A stretch of 64,000 bases of DNA from CALLCD01 sp039196965. Lineage in GTDB: Bacteria > Pseudomonadota > Alphaproteobacteria > Caulobacterales > Hyphomonadaceae. The DNA lies in the NCBI GenBank assembly GCA_039196965.1, contig JBCCUK010000010.1, forward strand, positions 1-64,000, written 5' to 3'. Shown here in pieces: positions 1 to 8,855 of this stretch (positions are counted from its first letter, which is position 1; each line of letters opens with the position of its first letter). The notes under the pieces are model-generated. The model was given only the letters and a program-made list of their open reading frames with translations, was not told where the DNA came from and made no database searches. A program made the translations under genes and the position numbers.

Positions 1-269
1 CCGAACTCTCTCGCCGGGTGACACCTACCCACATCCTCGCCAGGCGCTTTGCAAGGCGGATCATCGCGATACGGAAGGTGATGGATGCACCCGAGGCCCA
101 TGCAAAGCGTTTGGCTCACCGTCTACGGATAATGCGCGCCGCCCGAGAGCCCGCACCCATCCTCCTGCCACAGATAGTCCCGAGGGGGATGAGTACAGAA
201 CTCTCCGTCATCCACGGAGCCCTGAAAGTGGAGCTTCGATCAGCGCTGAAGGCGTGGGATAGTTCCTGA
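1..269 (+). CDS. hypothetical protein, 3' end of an arginine-rich protein (5' partial)
   Basis: The reading frame is open from the window edge (codons in phase with position 3) to a stop at 267-269. A GTG at 18 could be the start, but the frame continues upstream with no stop, so the gene probably begins outside the window. The visible product is strongly basic, with Arg-rich helical stretches in its first 45 residues and no recognised domain, signal peptide or membrane segment. It converges with the EAL gene ending at 435. I do not recognise it, and it could be a chance open frame, although the length and composition look coding. Confidence 0.4.
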   Translation, partial: ELSRRVTPTHILARRFARRIIAIRKVMDAPEAHAKRLAHRLRIMRAAREPAPILLPQIVPRGMSTELSVIHGALKVELRSALKAWDSS

Positions 270-289
270 TCTATCCTCATATTCTATTG

Positions 290-338
290 TCTCCGTATCG
301 CGCCTTAGGCGCTCACATGAGACGTGCTCAGGGCTGCG
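290..338 (+). repeat. dispersed intergenic repeat, copy A
   Basis: This 49-base stretch between two convergent genes aligns without gaps to 33170-33218, with 41 of 49 positions identical by eye. Both copies begin with tctccgt, share the core acatgaga and end with ggctgcg. Both are intergenic. Unlike copy B, this copy is not followed by a long perfect hairpin. The role is unknown; it could be a REP-like or miniature element remnant. Confidence 0.55.
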
Positions 339-434
339 GATCTGTCCCTAAAGTTCACTTCGGAGTGCGTAGCACTTATCGGGGACCTAGGGATGCAACG
401 CGCATAACTGATTCCGGATCCCAGACCTTTAGGA

Positions 435-2195
435 TCAAGCGACGTCAGGGCTTTTAATAATCTCCCGGCGCACTTCCTCGGCGCGTTTCGGGAAAGCACC
501 GACATTGTCGACCCAATGATCAAGCCGGTGGGGATGAGAGATGCAAAAGCCCTGGGCCTCGTCGGCCCCGAGGCCTGCAAGGGCGCGCAATGTACCGAAG
601 TCTTCGATCCCCTCGGCCACCACAGTCATACCTAGGGCATGGGCGAGATCGATGGTCGATTTGACCAGCAGCCGATCCGATGCGGTCTTCAGAAGATCCT
701 TCACAAAGGTACGGTCGATCTTCAGTTCGTGAGCCGGAATCTGTTTCAGGTAGGACAAGGAAGACAGGCCGGTTCCATAATCGTCGATAGAAATTGAGAT
801 GCCTCTGTCACGGAACTTCCGGATCGTCTCCAGCGCCTGTTTTGGATTTTGAATGACCATGGTTTCGGTCACCTCGAAACAGAGGTGAGCGTCGGTTCGT
901 TTCAGAATATCGAGGGTTCGGTGTACAAAGCGCTTATCATTGAGAAGCCGCCCGGAAATATTGATCGAGATCCGCGCCTCGATCCCGCAAGCCCGCATGG
1001 TTTGCTGCTCTTCGATGATCTTGCGGATCATCCATTCTGTCATCACGCTGATTCTACCGGTCGCTTCTGCAGCCGGAATAAATACGGATGGCGAGATTGG
1101 ACCTTTAATATAATGGTTCCAGCGGGCGAGGGCTTCGAGGCCGTTTATACGCCCGGTACGGATTTCATATTTGGGCTGATAGACGACATAAAAATCACCG
1201 GAATCCATGGCGGCGATCATTTCTGTCATCAGGGACAGGGTTTCGGTCGGGTCTCCATAGGCCTTGGAATCAAAAACGCCCGCTTCCTGTTCCTTTTCCA
1301 TCGACTGGTCTGCAGCGATCCGTGCACGGTCAATGATATTGATGTCAGAGGTTTCCTCGATCGGTGCCAAGCCGCCGACAAGTTGTACATCAATCGCCCC
1401 GCGGGACAGAATCACGGGACGCGCGCAGCCATGAACGATCGCCGACAATGTCTCCAGAGCAGCTTCAAAATCGGAGACTTCGATCGATGTCGCCAGCGTC
1501 CGCTCATCAATCCGCGCGATGAAGCCCTCGGGGAACAATTGGGAGATGCGGGAGGCGACTTCGTTTACCAGCCGGTTCGCCTCTTCATATCCAACGGCGC
1601 TTTGAATGTCCGTAAACCGACGAATGACAAATGCTGCAACACCGGTTTTGTCCTCGGCGCAACGATTGTGCATGATCATGTATTCGAGGGCGCGCCGGTT
1701 CGGAAGGCCGGTTTCGGCGTCTTCCTGGGAGAGCCGCTCGGCTTTTTGTCTTGCGGTTTCGAGGGCAATTTCGAGGAGCTTGCGTTCGGTGATATCTTCG
1801 ATGATGCCTTCGAAGAATGCTGGCTCGCCAGCCTCGTCATTTATGACTGATGCGCTTTCCGTCACCCAGATCGTTTCGCCGGTCCGATGGACATATATTT
1901 CAGACTCAAAATTGGTAATGCAGCCATCTTCGATGATTCTCTTTATGAATGTGGCACGCCGAGAGGGGTCTACATACCAGTTTGCATCCATGCGAGATAC
2001 GGATGCGGCCCATTCCTCTTCGGTCTCATAACCCATCATCCGCACAAGCGCGGGGCTTGCGAACAGCGGCTCGCCGCCCATCGAGGTTCGATACACGCCG
2101 ATCGACGTGTGCTCGTAAACCCGTTCGAGCATCTGTTGCGGAGCCTGTGCCGCATTTTTTCCGCTTACTGAAGGATCGCTATCCCTAAAGCGCAC
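435..2195 (-). CDS. PAS / degenerate GGDEF / EAL cyclic-di-GMP phosphodiesterase
   Basis: This 586-residue protein has a PAS sensor domain (about 25-138, closing with an EDITERK-type PAC end), a GGDEF-family domain (about 155-310) and a C-terminal EAL domain (about 318-575). The GGDEF signature position reads ARIDE (227-231), so cyclase activity is not expected. The EAL domain keeps E354-A-L, the metal-binding N412, the DDYGTG motif (471-476), K492 and E528, so c-di-GMP hydrolysis is expected. There is no membrane segment or signal peptide, which suggests a soluble sensor-phosphodiesterase. By family it should lower c-di-GMP and favour motility over attachment. The degenerate GGDEF may act as a GTP-binding regulatory module (inference). 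Confidence 0.93.
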   Translation of the reverse strand: MRFRDSDPSVSGKNAAQAPQQMLERVYEHTSIGVYRTSMGGEPLFASPALVRMMGYETEEEWAASVSRMDANWYVDPSRRATFIKRIIEDGCITNFESEIYVHRTGETIWVTESASVINDEAGEPAFFEGIIEDITERKLLEIALETARQKAERLSQEDAETGLPNRRALEYMIMHNRCAEDKTGVAAFVIRRFTDIQSAVGYEEANRLVNEVASRISQLFPEGFIARIDERTLATSIEVSDFEAALETLSAIVHGCARPVILSRGAIDVQLVGGLAPIEETSDINIIDRARIAADQSMEKEQEAGVFDSKAYGDPTETLSLMTEMIAAMDSGDFYVVYQPKYEIRTGRINGLEALARWNHYIKGPISPSVFIPAAEATGRISVMTEWMIRKIIEEQQTMRACGIEARISINISGRLLNDKRFVHRTLDILKRTDAHLCFEVTETMVIQNPKQALETIRKFRDRGISISIDDYGTGLSSLSYLKQIPAHELKIDRTFVKDLLKTASDRLLVKSTIDLAHALGMTVVAEGIEDFGTLRALAGLGADEAQGFCISHPHRLDHWVDNVGAFPKRAEEVRREIIKSPDVA

Positions 2196-2291
2196 GTATA
2201 AACCTCTTCGTCCCGCCGCAATTAAGGGCGCACTTTTCCTCGCGCTGGAATGTTACGTCCGATGTATTTATAAACCCGGTGTTGCATGGAT

Positions 2292-2309
2292 CAATTTTTG
2301 TGAAAATTG
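2292..2309. repeat. short perfect hairpin upstream of ppk2
   Basis: CAATTTT (2292-2298) and AAAATTG (2303-2309) form a perfect 7-bp stem around the loop TGTG. It lies in the 230-base gap between the divergent EAL and ppk2 genes. It could be an operator or chance; I see no clear promoter boxes placed around it. Confidence 0.3.
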
Positions 2310-2425
2310 CCGGACGGGTCACAAGGATCCATAAGCCATGATCATAAATTCAGCAGATCTGGCCTTGACGACCGCATCCGATCAGGAGAGCCAGTACGCT
2401 GAATGGATTATGGAATTAGCCCGAT

Positions 2426-3253
2426 ATGAGCCAACCGAGCATCAAATCCGTCAAAACCGAGCTTATCGCAGAGCCGGGAGAGCGGTTCAAGCTGTCTGAC
2501 CGGCCGACACGCCATCCGAGCCTTTTTGAGAACAAGGAGGATGCCAGAGCGAGCCTCATAGAGGATGCCGCCCATATCAATGAGCTGCAGGATACGCTGT
2601 ATGCTGAGGGACAGCGTGCTTTGCTGGTCGTACTACAAGGCATGGACACATCCGGCAAGTCCGGTGTCATTCGCCATGTCTTCGCCCAGACCTCTCCGCT
2701 CGGCATGCAGGTTCACGCCTTCAAGGCTCCCTCGAAGATCGAACTTGCCCATGATTTTCTATGGCGCATTCACGGTTCGGTGCCGAGAAAGGGCTTTGTC
2801 GGGATTTTTGACCGATCACACTATGAGGATGTTCTGGTTGTCAAAGTCCGGGAGTTGGCGGCCGAGCGAGATATTAAGAAGCGCTATGACCAGATTAATG
2901 ATTTTGAACGCCTACTGACGGAAAATGGCATCGCTATAGTGAAATGTATGCTGAACATTTCCTATGAGACCCAGGGTAAGCGACTGGCGCAACGTCTCGA
3001 GGAGCCACATAAAAGGTGGAAGTTCAACCCTAATGATCTGGAGGACAGAAAGCTGTGGCCGGATTTCATGGAGGCCTATGAGACCGCGGTCGAAAAGTGC
3101 TCTACCAAACATGCGCCCTGGTACATTGTGCCAGCCGATAGTAGAACGCGTAGGAATGCCATGATCGCGCGGCTGGTAAGAGGGGCGCTGGAAGACATGG
3201 ACCCCAAGTATCCCGACCCGGGAATTCGGCCCGGCGACTTCCCGATCGAATAG
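2426..3253 (+). CDS. ppk2: polyphosphate kinase 2 family protein (PPK2)
   Basis: The product is a 275-residue PPK2-family phosphotransferase, which moves phosphate between polyphosphate and nucleotides. Walker A is GMDTSGKSG (72-80), Walker B is the FDRSHYED block (128-135) and the lid module starts around KRWKF (196-200). The single-domain length and the GMD-type Walker A resemble class III PPK2 enzymes that phosphorylate AMP or ADP with polyphosphate; the class is inferred, not proven. It is cytosolic. The gene stands alone, divergent from the EAL gene, and is followed by a strong bidirectional terminator shared with the OmpA gene. The ribosome site is weak, so the start is the best available ATG. 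Confidence 0.92.
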   Translation: MSQPSIKSVKTELIAEPGERFKLSDRPTRHPSLFENKEDARASLIEDAAHINELQDTLYAEGQRALLVVLQGMDTSGKSGVIRHVFAQTSPLGMQVHAFKAPSKIELAHDFLWRIHGSVPRKGFVGIFDRSHYEDVLVVKVRELAAERDIKKRYDQINDFERLLTENGIAIVKCMLNISYETQGKRLAQRLEEPHKRWKFNPNDLEDRKLWPDFMEAYETAVEKCSTKHAPWYIVPADSRTRRNAMIARLVRGALEDMDPKYPDPGIRPGDFPIE

Positions 3254-3279
3254 TTCGAGCATAGGTGTCATTAGAATCA

Positions 3280-3311
3280 GAAAAGCCGGGATTATTGGAT
3301 CCCGGCTTTTC
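3280..3311. terminator. bidirectional rho-independent terminator between ppk2 and the OmpA lipoprotein
   Basis: A perfect stem with arms GAAAAGCCGGGAT (3280-3292) and ATCCCGGCTTTTC (3299-3311) encloses a six-base loop. A-rich and T-rich ends let it work for both convergent genes. Confidence 0.93.
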
Positions 3312-3341
3312 GCAAGATATAATGAAGTCAAAACTATCGGA

Positions 3342-4001
3342 TTACGTCTGCTGATCTTCAACAATCGGTGTCAGGATAATCTCGACACGGCGGTTTTGAG
3401 CCCGGCCGGCCACCGTCGCATTGTCAGCAATAGGGCGACTTTCGCCATAGCCGATAGATGCGAGGCGAACGGGCGTGACACCCTGGCTTTGAAGATAGTT
3501 TTGGACAGAAGCGGCACGTTGCTCTGAAAGGACCTGATTAGAGTCCTCTGGCCCTGTGCTGTCGGCGTGCCCAATAATATCAACAGCAGTGGAAGGAAAT
3601 TCTTTCAGCGTATTGGCGACATCGTTGAGCGGGGTATAAAATCCCGGCTCAATAGATGACTGACCACTGGCAAAGGTAACATCCGAAGGCATGTTCAGCT
3701 GAAGCTGATCACCATTTCGAACTACTTCAATTCCGGTTCCGGCTGTCTGTTCTTCAAGCTTGCGTTGCTGGCGATCCATGTAAGCACCAACACCGGCTCC
3801 AGCGATTGCGCCGACAGCTGCCCCAATGGCTGCGTTCCGGCCGTCATTTCCGCCAAAGAGCACGCCAATTCCAGCACCGGTTGCTGCGCCGATACCGGCA
3901 CCTGCGCCGGTGCGGGAGATTCTCCGCTCGCCTGTATACGGATCGGTGGTACATGCGGCTATGAGCGCGACTGCGGCGCTCGCCATCAAAAACTTTTTCA
4001 C
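3342..4001 (-). CDS. OmpA-family peptidoglycan-binding lipoprotein (YiaD-like)
   Basis: This 219-residue outer-membrane lipoprotein has a basic N terminus, a short hydrophobic core and a lipobox ending at Cys17. A glycine-zipper segment rich in GA repeats (about 31-75) follows, then an OmpA C-terminal domain (about 105-212) with the GHADSTG motif and a C-terminal NRRVEI block that fits the meso-diaminopimelate-binding fold. The start is GTG, preceded by an AAAGGA ribosome site. It probably links the outer membrane to peptidoglycan. It is transcribed alone and ends at the shared terminator at 3280-3311. A second OmpA lipoprotein lies at 46758-47660. Confidence 0.93.
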   Translation of the reverse strand: MKKFLMASAAVALIAACTTDPYTGERRISRTGAGAGIGAATGAGIGVLFGGNDGRNAAIGAAVGAIAGAGVGAYMDRQQRKLEEQTAGTGIEVVRNGDQLQLNMPSDVTFASGQSSIEPGFYTPLNDVANTLKEFPSTAVDIIGHADSTGPEDSNQVLSEQRAASVQNYLQSQGVTPVRLASIGYGESRPIADNATVAGRAQNRRVEIILTPIVEDQQT

Positions 4002-4124
4002 GAGTTTAGTCCTTTCCCTAGTCCATCAGTCATTGATGCTAACATCATCAGCATGAGACGATAATCGTGCGATTCTGTGCCCGTTTCATGGCAAAGATAT
4101 CGGGACACCGCTTAATATTGAGGA

Positions 4125-6059
4125 TCAGTTGATATCCGGTCCGATGTGTTCGCCGATAAAGGCGTCGAGTTCCTGCAGGACTTCCAGTCTTGCCCCGGGC
4201 GTGGACATGCTGTGATCTTCGCCGCGATACTCGACAAGCCGCACGTCTTTGCCAGCTTCACTCAGAGCACTTCGCATCCGTTTGCTCTGGCTGGAGGGCA
4301 CGACCAGATCATCTTTGCCATGCAAAAGCAGGACGGGAGCTTGGAAGGCGTCGGCGTATCTTGCTGGGGAGCGCTCGCGCAGTGTTTCCTTGGTGGCATT
4401 ACCATCGGCCATGGCCTTTTCCCAATAGCCAACGACCCAATGGTCCCAGCCATGGTCTCGTTTCTCATCGGAGAGCATGCGCGGCAGGTCCGAGACCGGT
4501 GCAATTGCGGCAACGCACTTGTAGAGGTCTGGCGTAAATGCGCCGCCCGCCAGAGCCGAATAACCACCATAACTCCAGCCGACAATGCAGATTCTTTCCG
4601 GATCGGCTTCTCCCCCTTTGATTAGGGCGAGCACACCGTCTGTCACATCCTGCTGCATGGCTGCGCCCCATTCGCCGTATCCCGCCTCCGTGAACTGAGT
4701 ACCGAACCCGTCTGATCCGCGAAAGTTCGGCTGGAGTACCAGATATCCGCGATTGGCAAAGAACTGTGCCATCCAGTCAAAGCCGACCTGATCATGATAT
4801 TCCGGGCCGCCATGGGGCATGACGATCAGGGGTAAGTTATTCATCTCCTTACCCGGCGGTAGGGTGAGCACGCCGGGGATGGTGAGGCCATCTTCTGCCG
4901 CATACTGAATGGTCAGAACATCAGCGATGGCGTCTTTTGCGATGGCTGGCCTGGCTGAAGATATGAATTGTAGAGCACCCTTTTTTCGATCGAAGAGGTA
5001 GAAGTCGCCTGCATGGCCAGTGCCCGAAACCTGAAATAGAAGTACCGACCAGTCATCGGACCACGATACAAGACGTGCTGACGTTTCCGGGAAGGTGATC
5101 TGAACGCGCTTTACGTCCTCACTGAGCAGAGGATCAAAAAATTCATAGCTCGGGCGCAAGCCTCCGTATTCTACACCATGAACGACGCGGTTCAGGCTCC
5201 GAATAACCTTAGTGATCTCGGCATCTTTGCGGCCTAGCAGTTCACCCTGAGATTCGCCTTCGAAGGAAAGACCAACCAGCTTGCCAAAGCCCTCGTCGCC
5301 CGTTTCGCTATAGATTAGAGAGCTCTTGTCTTTTGATACGCCGAGCAGACTGAGAGGTCCCTCGGGGCGGGTGATGTCGAGGATTGTCTTCCAGCGACCA
5401 TCTTCGGTGACTTTCGTCCGAACCCAATACCGATCGGTCTCATTGTCATAATTCTCCTGGGCGAAAATAGTCCCATCCTCTCCGACAAACCAATCTATCG
5501 TATCGACCAATCCTCTTGTGTGGTTAGTGCCTCTTCCTTTGTCAGGGTTTACTGACAATAGACTGTATCTCGGATTTGACTGGCCCATGAAAGCGGGCAT
5601 TAAAAGCCGATCGGACTTTGTCAGTTTACCGACAATGTGCCCCATGCCTGACTGGGCGGGGTAGAGATCCTTAGTGTCACGCAGCAGCCATTTATGTTTC
5701 TGGGTTTTGACGTTGATTGCGAGGGCTGCGGAGAACCGAAACCTGCCACGGTATCCAAACATTCTCGTATTATCGAAGGCGCGAAAAATAACGTGCTCTG
5801 AATCGGCCCAGCTAACTCGTTCAGTCTTTGTGTTACCAATGCTAATTCCAACTGGTTCGAGCGTCTCCAGATCGAAAATGAGAAGTACATTGTCCTCATC
5901 CTCTCTTGCAATGAACGCCAGTTTTTCGCCATCCGGAGACAGGGATGCAAAGGACATTGCGGGCAATTGTCCGTACGCTTCGATTGGTGGTTGAGTTTGC
6001 GCCAGAGCATTGCCTGAATACATCGCCAGTATAAGAAATGCGCGTACGATCCAGTGCAT
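4125..6059 (-). CDS. secreted S9-family prolyl oligopeptidase-like peptidase
   Basis: The protein is 644 residues when started at the ATG at 6059, which has an AGAGGGA ribosome site 7 bases upstream; a GTG seven codons further out is also open. The N terminus is a signal peptide ending near NALAQ. The first two thirds are beta-propeller-like (SPDG and similar repeats) and the last third is an alpha/beta hydrolase. The predicted triad is Ser496 in GWSYGGYS, Asp584 in GKDDLVVP and His616 in EDHSMS. By family it is an acylaminoacyl- or dipeptidyl-peptidase acting on oligopeptides, here in the periplasm or outside. The neighbours give no further clue to the substrate. Confidence 0.92.
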   Translation of the reverse strand: MHWIVRAFLILAMYSGNALAQTQPPIEAYGQLPAMSFASLSPDGEKLAFIAREDEDNVLLIFDLETLEPVGISIGNTKTERVSWADSEHVIFRAFDNTRMFGYRGRFRFSAALAINVKTQKHKWLLRDTKDLYPAQSGMGHIVGKLTKSDRLLMPAFMGQSNPRYSLLSVNPDKGRGTNHTRGLVDTIDWFVGEDGTIFAQENYDNETDRYWVRTKVTEDGRWKTILDITRPEGPLSLLGVSKDKSSLIYSETGDEGFGKLVGLSFEGESQGELLGRKDAEITKVIRSLNRVVHGVEYGGLRPSYEFFDPLLSEDVKRVQITFPETSARLVSWSDDWSVLLFQVSGTGHAGDFYLFDRKKGALQFISSARPAIAKDAIADVLTIQYAAEDGLTIPGVLTLPPGKEMNNLPLIVMPHGGPEYHDQVGFDWMAQFFANRGYLVLQPNFRGSDGFGTQFTEAGYGEWGAAMQQDVTDGVLALIKGGEADPERICIVGWSYGGYSALAGGAFTPDLYKCVAAIAPVSDLPRMLSDEKRDHGWDHWVVGYWEKAMADGNATKETLRERSPARYADAFQAPVLLLHGKDDLVVPSSQSKRMRSALSEAGKDVRLVEYRGEDHSMSTPGARLEVLQELDAFIGEHIGPDIN

Positions 6060-6232
6060 ATACGATCCCTCTTGTCCCACTTATGCCCGTTACAATCCTA
6101 TCGGGCGTTTTTTTCGAAGACGACTCTGGAGGCGGACCAAATGTTACAAGTGGCGCTCACATCGTTCTGAATGGACAAATTATGTCGGAGTGCCTTAGTA
6201 GGGTCAGGTAATACGAAACTTAGGGAGCCAGA

Positions 6233-7312
6233 ATGTACACACTTTACGGCGCGGATCTCAGTTACTTCTCCGGCAAGGCGAGAGCTTATCTTGATTGGAA
6301 GGGCCTCGACTATGACGAAATTCGCCCGGATCGTGATATTTATGATCGCATCCTGCTGCCAAGGGTCGGGTGGCCGGTTATTCCGGTGATTGCTGGACCC
6401 GAGGACGAGATTTTACAGGACACGTCCGATATCATCGATACGCTGGACCAGCGCCATGCGGGAGCATCGGCCTTTCCGGACAGCCCTGTTCAGAAGCTGG
6501 CCGCGCTATTGTTCGAAGTGATTGGCGATGAGTGGCTCCTCATTCCGGCGATGCATTACCGCTGGGCGCACAATCGGGATTATGCCTACCAGAAATTCGG
6601 TGAAGCCTCCGCCCCGGACAAGAGCCCTGAAGAACAGTTCGAGATTGGTAAGAAGACGGCGACTTACTTTGAGGGGTCTTTGCCATTTCTGGGGATTACA
6701 CCTGAAACCGTCCCGGCGATCGAAGCGGCCTATGTGGAATTCCTGGAACAGTTCGCGACCCATCTCGCTTCCCATGACATGCTTCTCGGTTCACGGCCAT
6801 CGATTGGCGATTTCGGTCTCTTTGGGCCTCTTTACGCCCATTTATACATGGATCCGGCATCGGGCGATCTGATGAAGGACAAGGCTCCGCAAGTTGCCCA
6901 TTGGGTTGAGCGCATGCGGGATGCGGAGGCTAGCCCCGGCGACTTTCTTCCGAATGATGAGGTACCTGAAACGCTGAAGCCTATGCTGCGGAATCAGTTG
7001 CGCGACTTTGTGCCTGTGCTGATTTCCACCGCGGAGGCCCTGACCGGTTGGGCGGCGGATCAGACGTCAGGTACAGAAGTGCCGCGGGCGCTTGGACCAC
7101 ACGATTTTCAGCTGCGGGGCATAAATAGCAATCGCATGATATTTCCTTTCAGCCTCTGGATGTTGCAGAGGCCGCTCGATCATTATCGCTCGCTTGAAGG
7201 CGAGGCGAAGACGCGGGCTAACGTATTTCTCGAAGATCTCGGTGCTGCGAGTCTCGTTGACCTGGACTTTCCACGGCTTACGCGCGTGAATTACAAACTC
7301 ACCCTCGCCTGA
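6233..7312 (+). CDS. glutathione S-transferase family protein
   Basis: A 359-residue protein with an N-terminal thioredoxin-like GST domain (about 1-78; starts MYTLYGADLSYFSGKAR, with the VIPVI cis-Pro region and a QDTSDII glutathione-binding loop) and a helical C-terminal domain. It is longer than classic GSTs (about 200-230 residues), with about 130 extra C-terminal residues. The ribosome site GGGAG lies just before the ATG. The substrate is unknown; these long GST-like proteins are common in alphaproteobacteria. It ends 2 bases before the convergent proline-rich gene, so there is no room for a terminator between them. Confidence 0.85.
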   Translation: MYTLYGADLSYFSGKARAYLDWKGLDYDEIRPDRDIYDRILLPRVGWPVIPVIAGPEDEILQDTSDIIDTLDQRHAGASAFPDSPVQKLAALLFEVIGDEWLLIPAMHYRWAHNRDYAYQKFGEASAPDKSPEEQFEIGKKTATYFEGSLPFLGITPETVPAIEAAYVEFLEQFATHLASHDMLLGSRPSIGDFGLFGPLYAHLYMDPASGDLMKDKAPQVAHWVERMRDAEASPGDFLPNDEVPETLKPMLRNQLRDFVPVLISTAEALTGWAADQTSGTEVPRALGPHDFQLRGINSNRMIFPFSLWMLQRPLDHYRSLEGEAKTRANVFLEDLGAASLVDLDFPRLTRVNYKLTLA

Positions 7313-7314
7313 CG

Positions 7315-8760
7315 CTACATCCAGGGATTAAACCGCGAGCTTGGTGAACCCGATGTTTCACCCTCCTCGGCGGTTTCTTCCTCGACCTGTTGATCCGATA
7401 TATCCGTAGTGTCGGTCGGCTTCGGCTCGCTTTGGGGGGTGGTTGGCGTAGGAGGTTGCGGTGCTGGGCTTGGCTCCGGCGCACTGCTTGTCGGCGGTGC
7501 TGGAGATGCCGCACCCTCGGATGAGACCGGCCCGAGGCCTATGCCGGATGTCAGTCCGCTCAGGGACACTGTCTCGCCAGCCTTCCGCGTGTCGGCAGGC
7601 GATGGTGTCTGTGGCGGCGTAGTTGTGCTGGTTGGCGGCGTCGTGGGCGGGGCAGGCTGCGGCGATTGGGCTGCTGGCTGGGCTGTTACCTCGTCCAGAA
7701 CGGCTCTCACATCGGCGGGCATTTTGCCGGCTCTGACCGTCTCTGCTGGTCCAGCTGGAGCGGGGCCCGGATCCATTGCTTTTGGCGGCGTTGGCTTGGG
7801 TGTCTGCGTTGTCTCTTGTGATACCGGATTCGCTGGTGGCGTTTGTGCAACTGGGGGAATCGGTGCGGCAGGCGGTTTCTTCCGGTAAGCAGACAGGTCG
7901 CCAAATCCGCCGACATTGCCAATGTTCCGCCGCGGCGTTTGAGGGGGGGTAGCTTTCGGTGGAACTGGTGTTTGTGCCGGTTGACTGGATGCTGGTTGGT
8001 CCAGCGTTTCCGCCGTGGGCTGGCTGCTTGGAGGGATAGTCCCTGTGTTTCCCGGCTGCATCGCAGGTTTGTTCGGTTGCCCATCCTCGGCGGGTGCTTC
8101 GGCCTTGGTTGAGGCAGGTACGTTCTTTGGCGTTGCTGGCGGTTCCGCCTTCACAGGTTGGGAAACAGGTTCTTGTACGTTCCTTGTTTCAGGCGCGCGC
8201 GACTGCCTCTCTGACATCTTGTTAGAGCCGCCATTGACCTGATCCGCCAGTGTGGCCACTGCTTTGCCGACATCGGGAATATCCGTGTCGATATCTTTTG
8301 ACGGCATGCCCGCCTCGTCGGCCACGTCTTCCACAATATCCGGGGCTGTTGCAGCTTTCGGCTTATCCTCTACAGATGGTTCCAGCACCTCGGTTTTTAG
8401 CACTGGCGTTTCTGGCGTGGTGGCTTCATCGGCGAGGCCCTGAAGCACGGCGGAGATAGCTGTTTCGGTGCCTTTTGCCACGCGCAGCGCTTCTGTATGG
8501 AGTTTGTCCAGAATATCCGCATAGCTGCCGCCATCGGCGTGTTTCGTCGCTTTCAGATCATCGGAGCTAGCTGTTTCAAGCTCGCTTCCAAGGGCATCGG
8601 TGAGCCGCATCTGTAGCGGCGAGCCTTCCAGCAGGACCCGATAGCCCTCCGTCTCATAGACAATTGACTTGTCTGTTTCGCCGAGCGCCCAGCTGATCTT
8701 GCGCTGAGCCGTCATCTCAGCGAGGCGATCTATCAGTTTCTTGGTCGAAGGATGGAGCAT
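7315..8760 (-). CDS. proline-rich low-complexity protein of unknown function
   Basis: A 481-residue protein whose first 110 residues look folded (helix, then a strand-rich segment around GYRVLLEGSPLQMRLTD, then a helix). From about residue 115 to the end it is a long disordered tract rich in Pro, Thr, Ala, Gln and Ser. There is no signal peptide or membrane segment. Codon use looks native and the frame is open throughout, so it is not an artefact. It lies downstream of the DNA methyltransferase on the same strand with a gap of 95 bases. I do not recognise the family; the tail could be a linker or a scaffold for partner binding. Confidence 0.7.
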   Translation of the reverse strand: MLHPSTKKLIDRLAEMTAQRKISWALGETDKSIVYETEGYRVLLEGSPLQMRLTDALGSELETASSDDLKATKHADGGSYADILDKLHTEALRVAKGTETAISAVLQGLADEATTPETPVLKTEVLEPSVEDKPKAATAPDIVEDVADEAGMPSKDIDTDIPDVGKAVATLADQVNGGSNKMSERQSRAPETRNVQEPVSQPVKAEPPATPKNVPASTKAEAPAEDGQPNKPAMQPGNTGTIPPSSQPTAETLDQPASSQPAQTPVPPKATPPQTPRRNIGNVGGFGDLSAYRKKPPAAPIPPVAQTPPANPVSQETTQTPKPTPPKAMDPGPAPAGPAETVRAGKMPADVRAVLDEVTAQPAAQSPQPAPPTTPPTSTTTPPQTPSPADTRKAGETVSLSGLTSGIGLGPVSSEGAASPAPPTSSAPEPSPAPQPPTPTTPQSEPKPTDTTDISDQQVEEETAEEGETSGSPSSRFNPWM

Positions 8761-8855
8761 CTACGTTCTGGGTTTATCCTGATTACGGAAATCCACTCCT
8801 TTTAAGCGCAGGCCGCGGAGTTTTCAAACTGGTTTGATTGAGGATGTGGGTGAAA

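Noticed and set aside
849..1850. 333-codon plus-strand open frame opposite the EAL gene
   Set aside because: It mirrors the minus-strand PAS/GGDEF/EAL gene with no recognisable motifs or ribosome site, so it is an antisense shadow.
7409..7888. 159-codon Gly/Val-rich open frame on the plus strand
   Set aside because: It is the complement of the proline-rich tract; Pro codons read in reverse give Gly, so the composition is an artefact.
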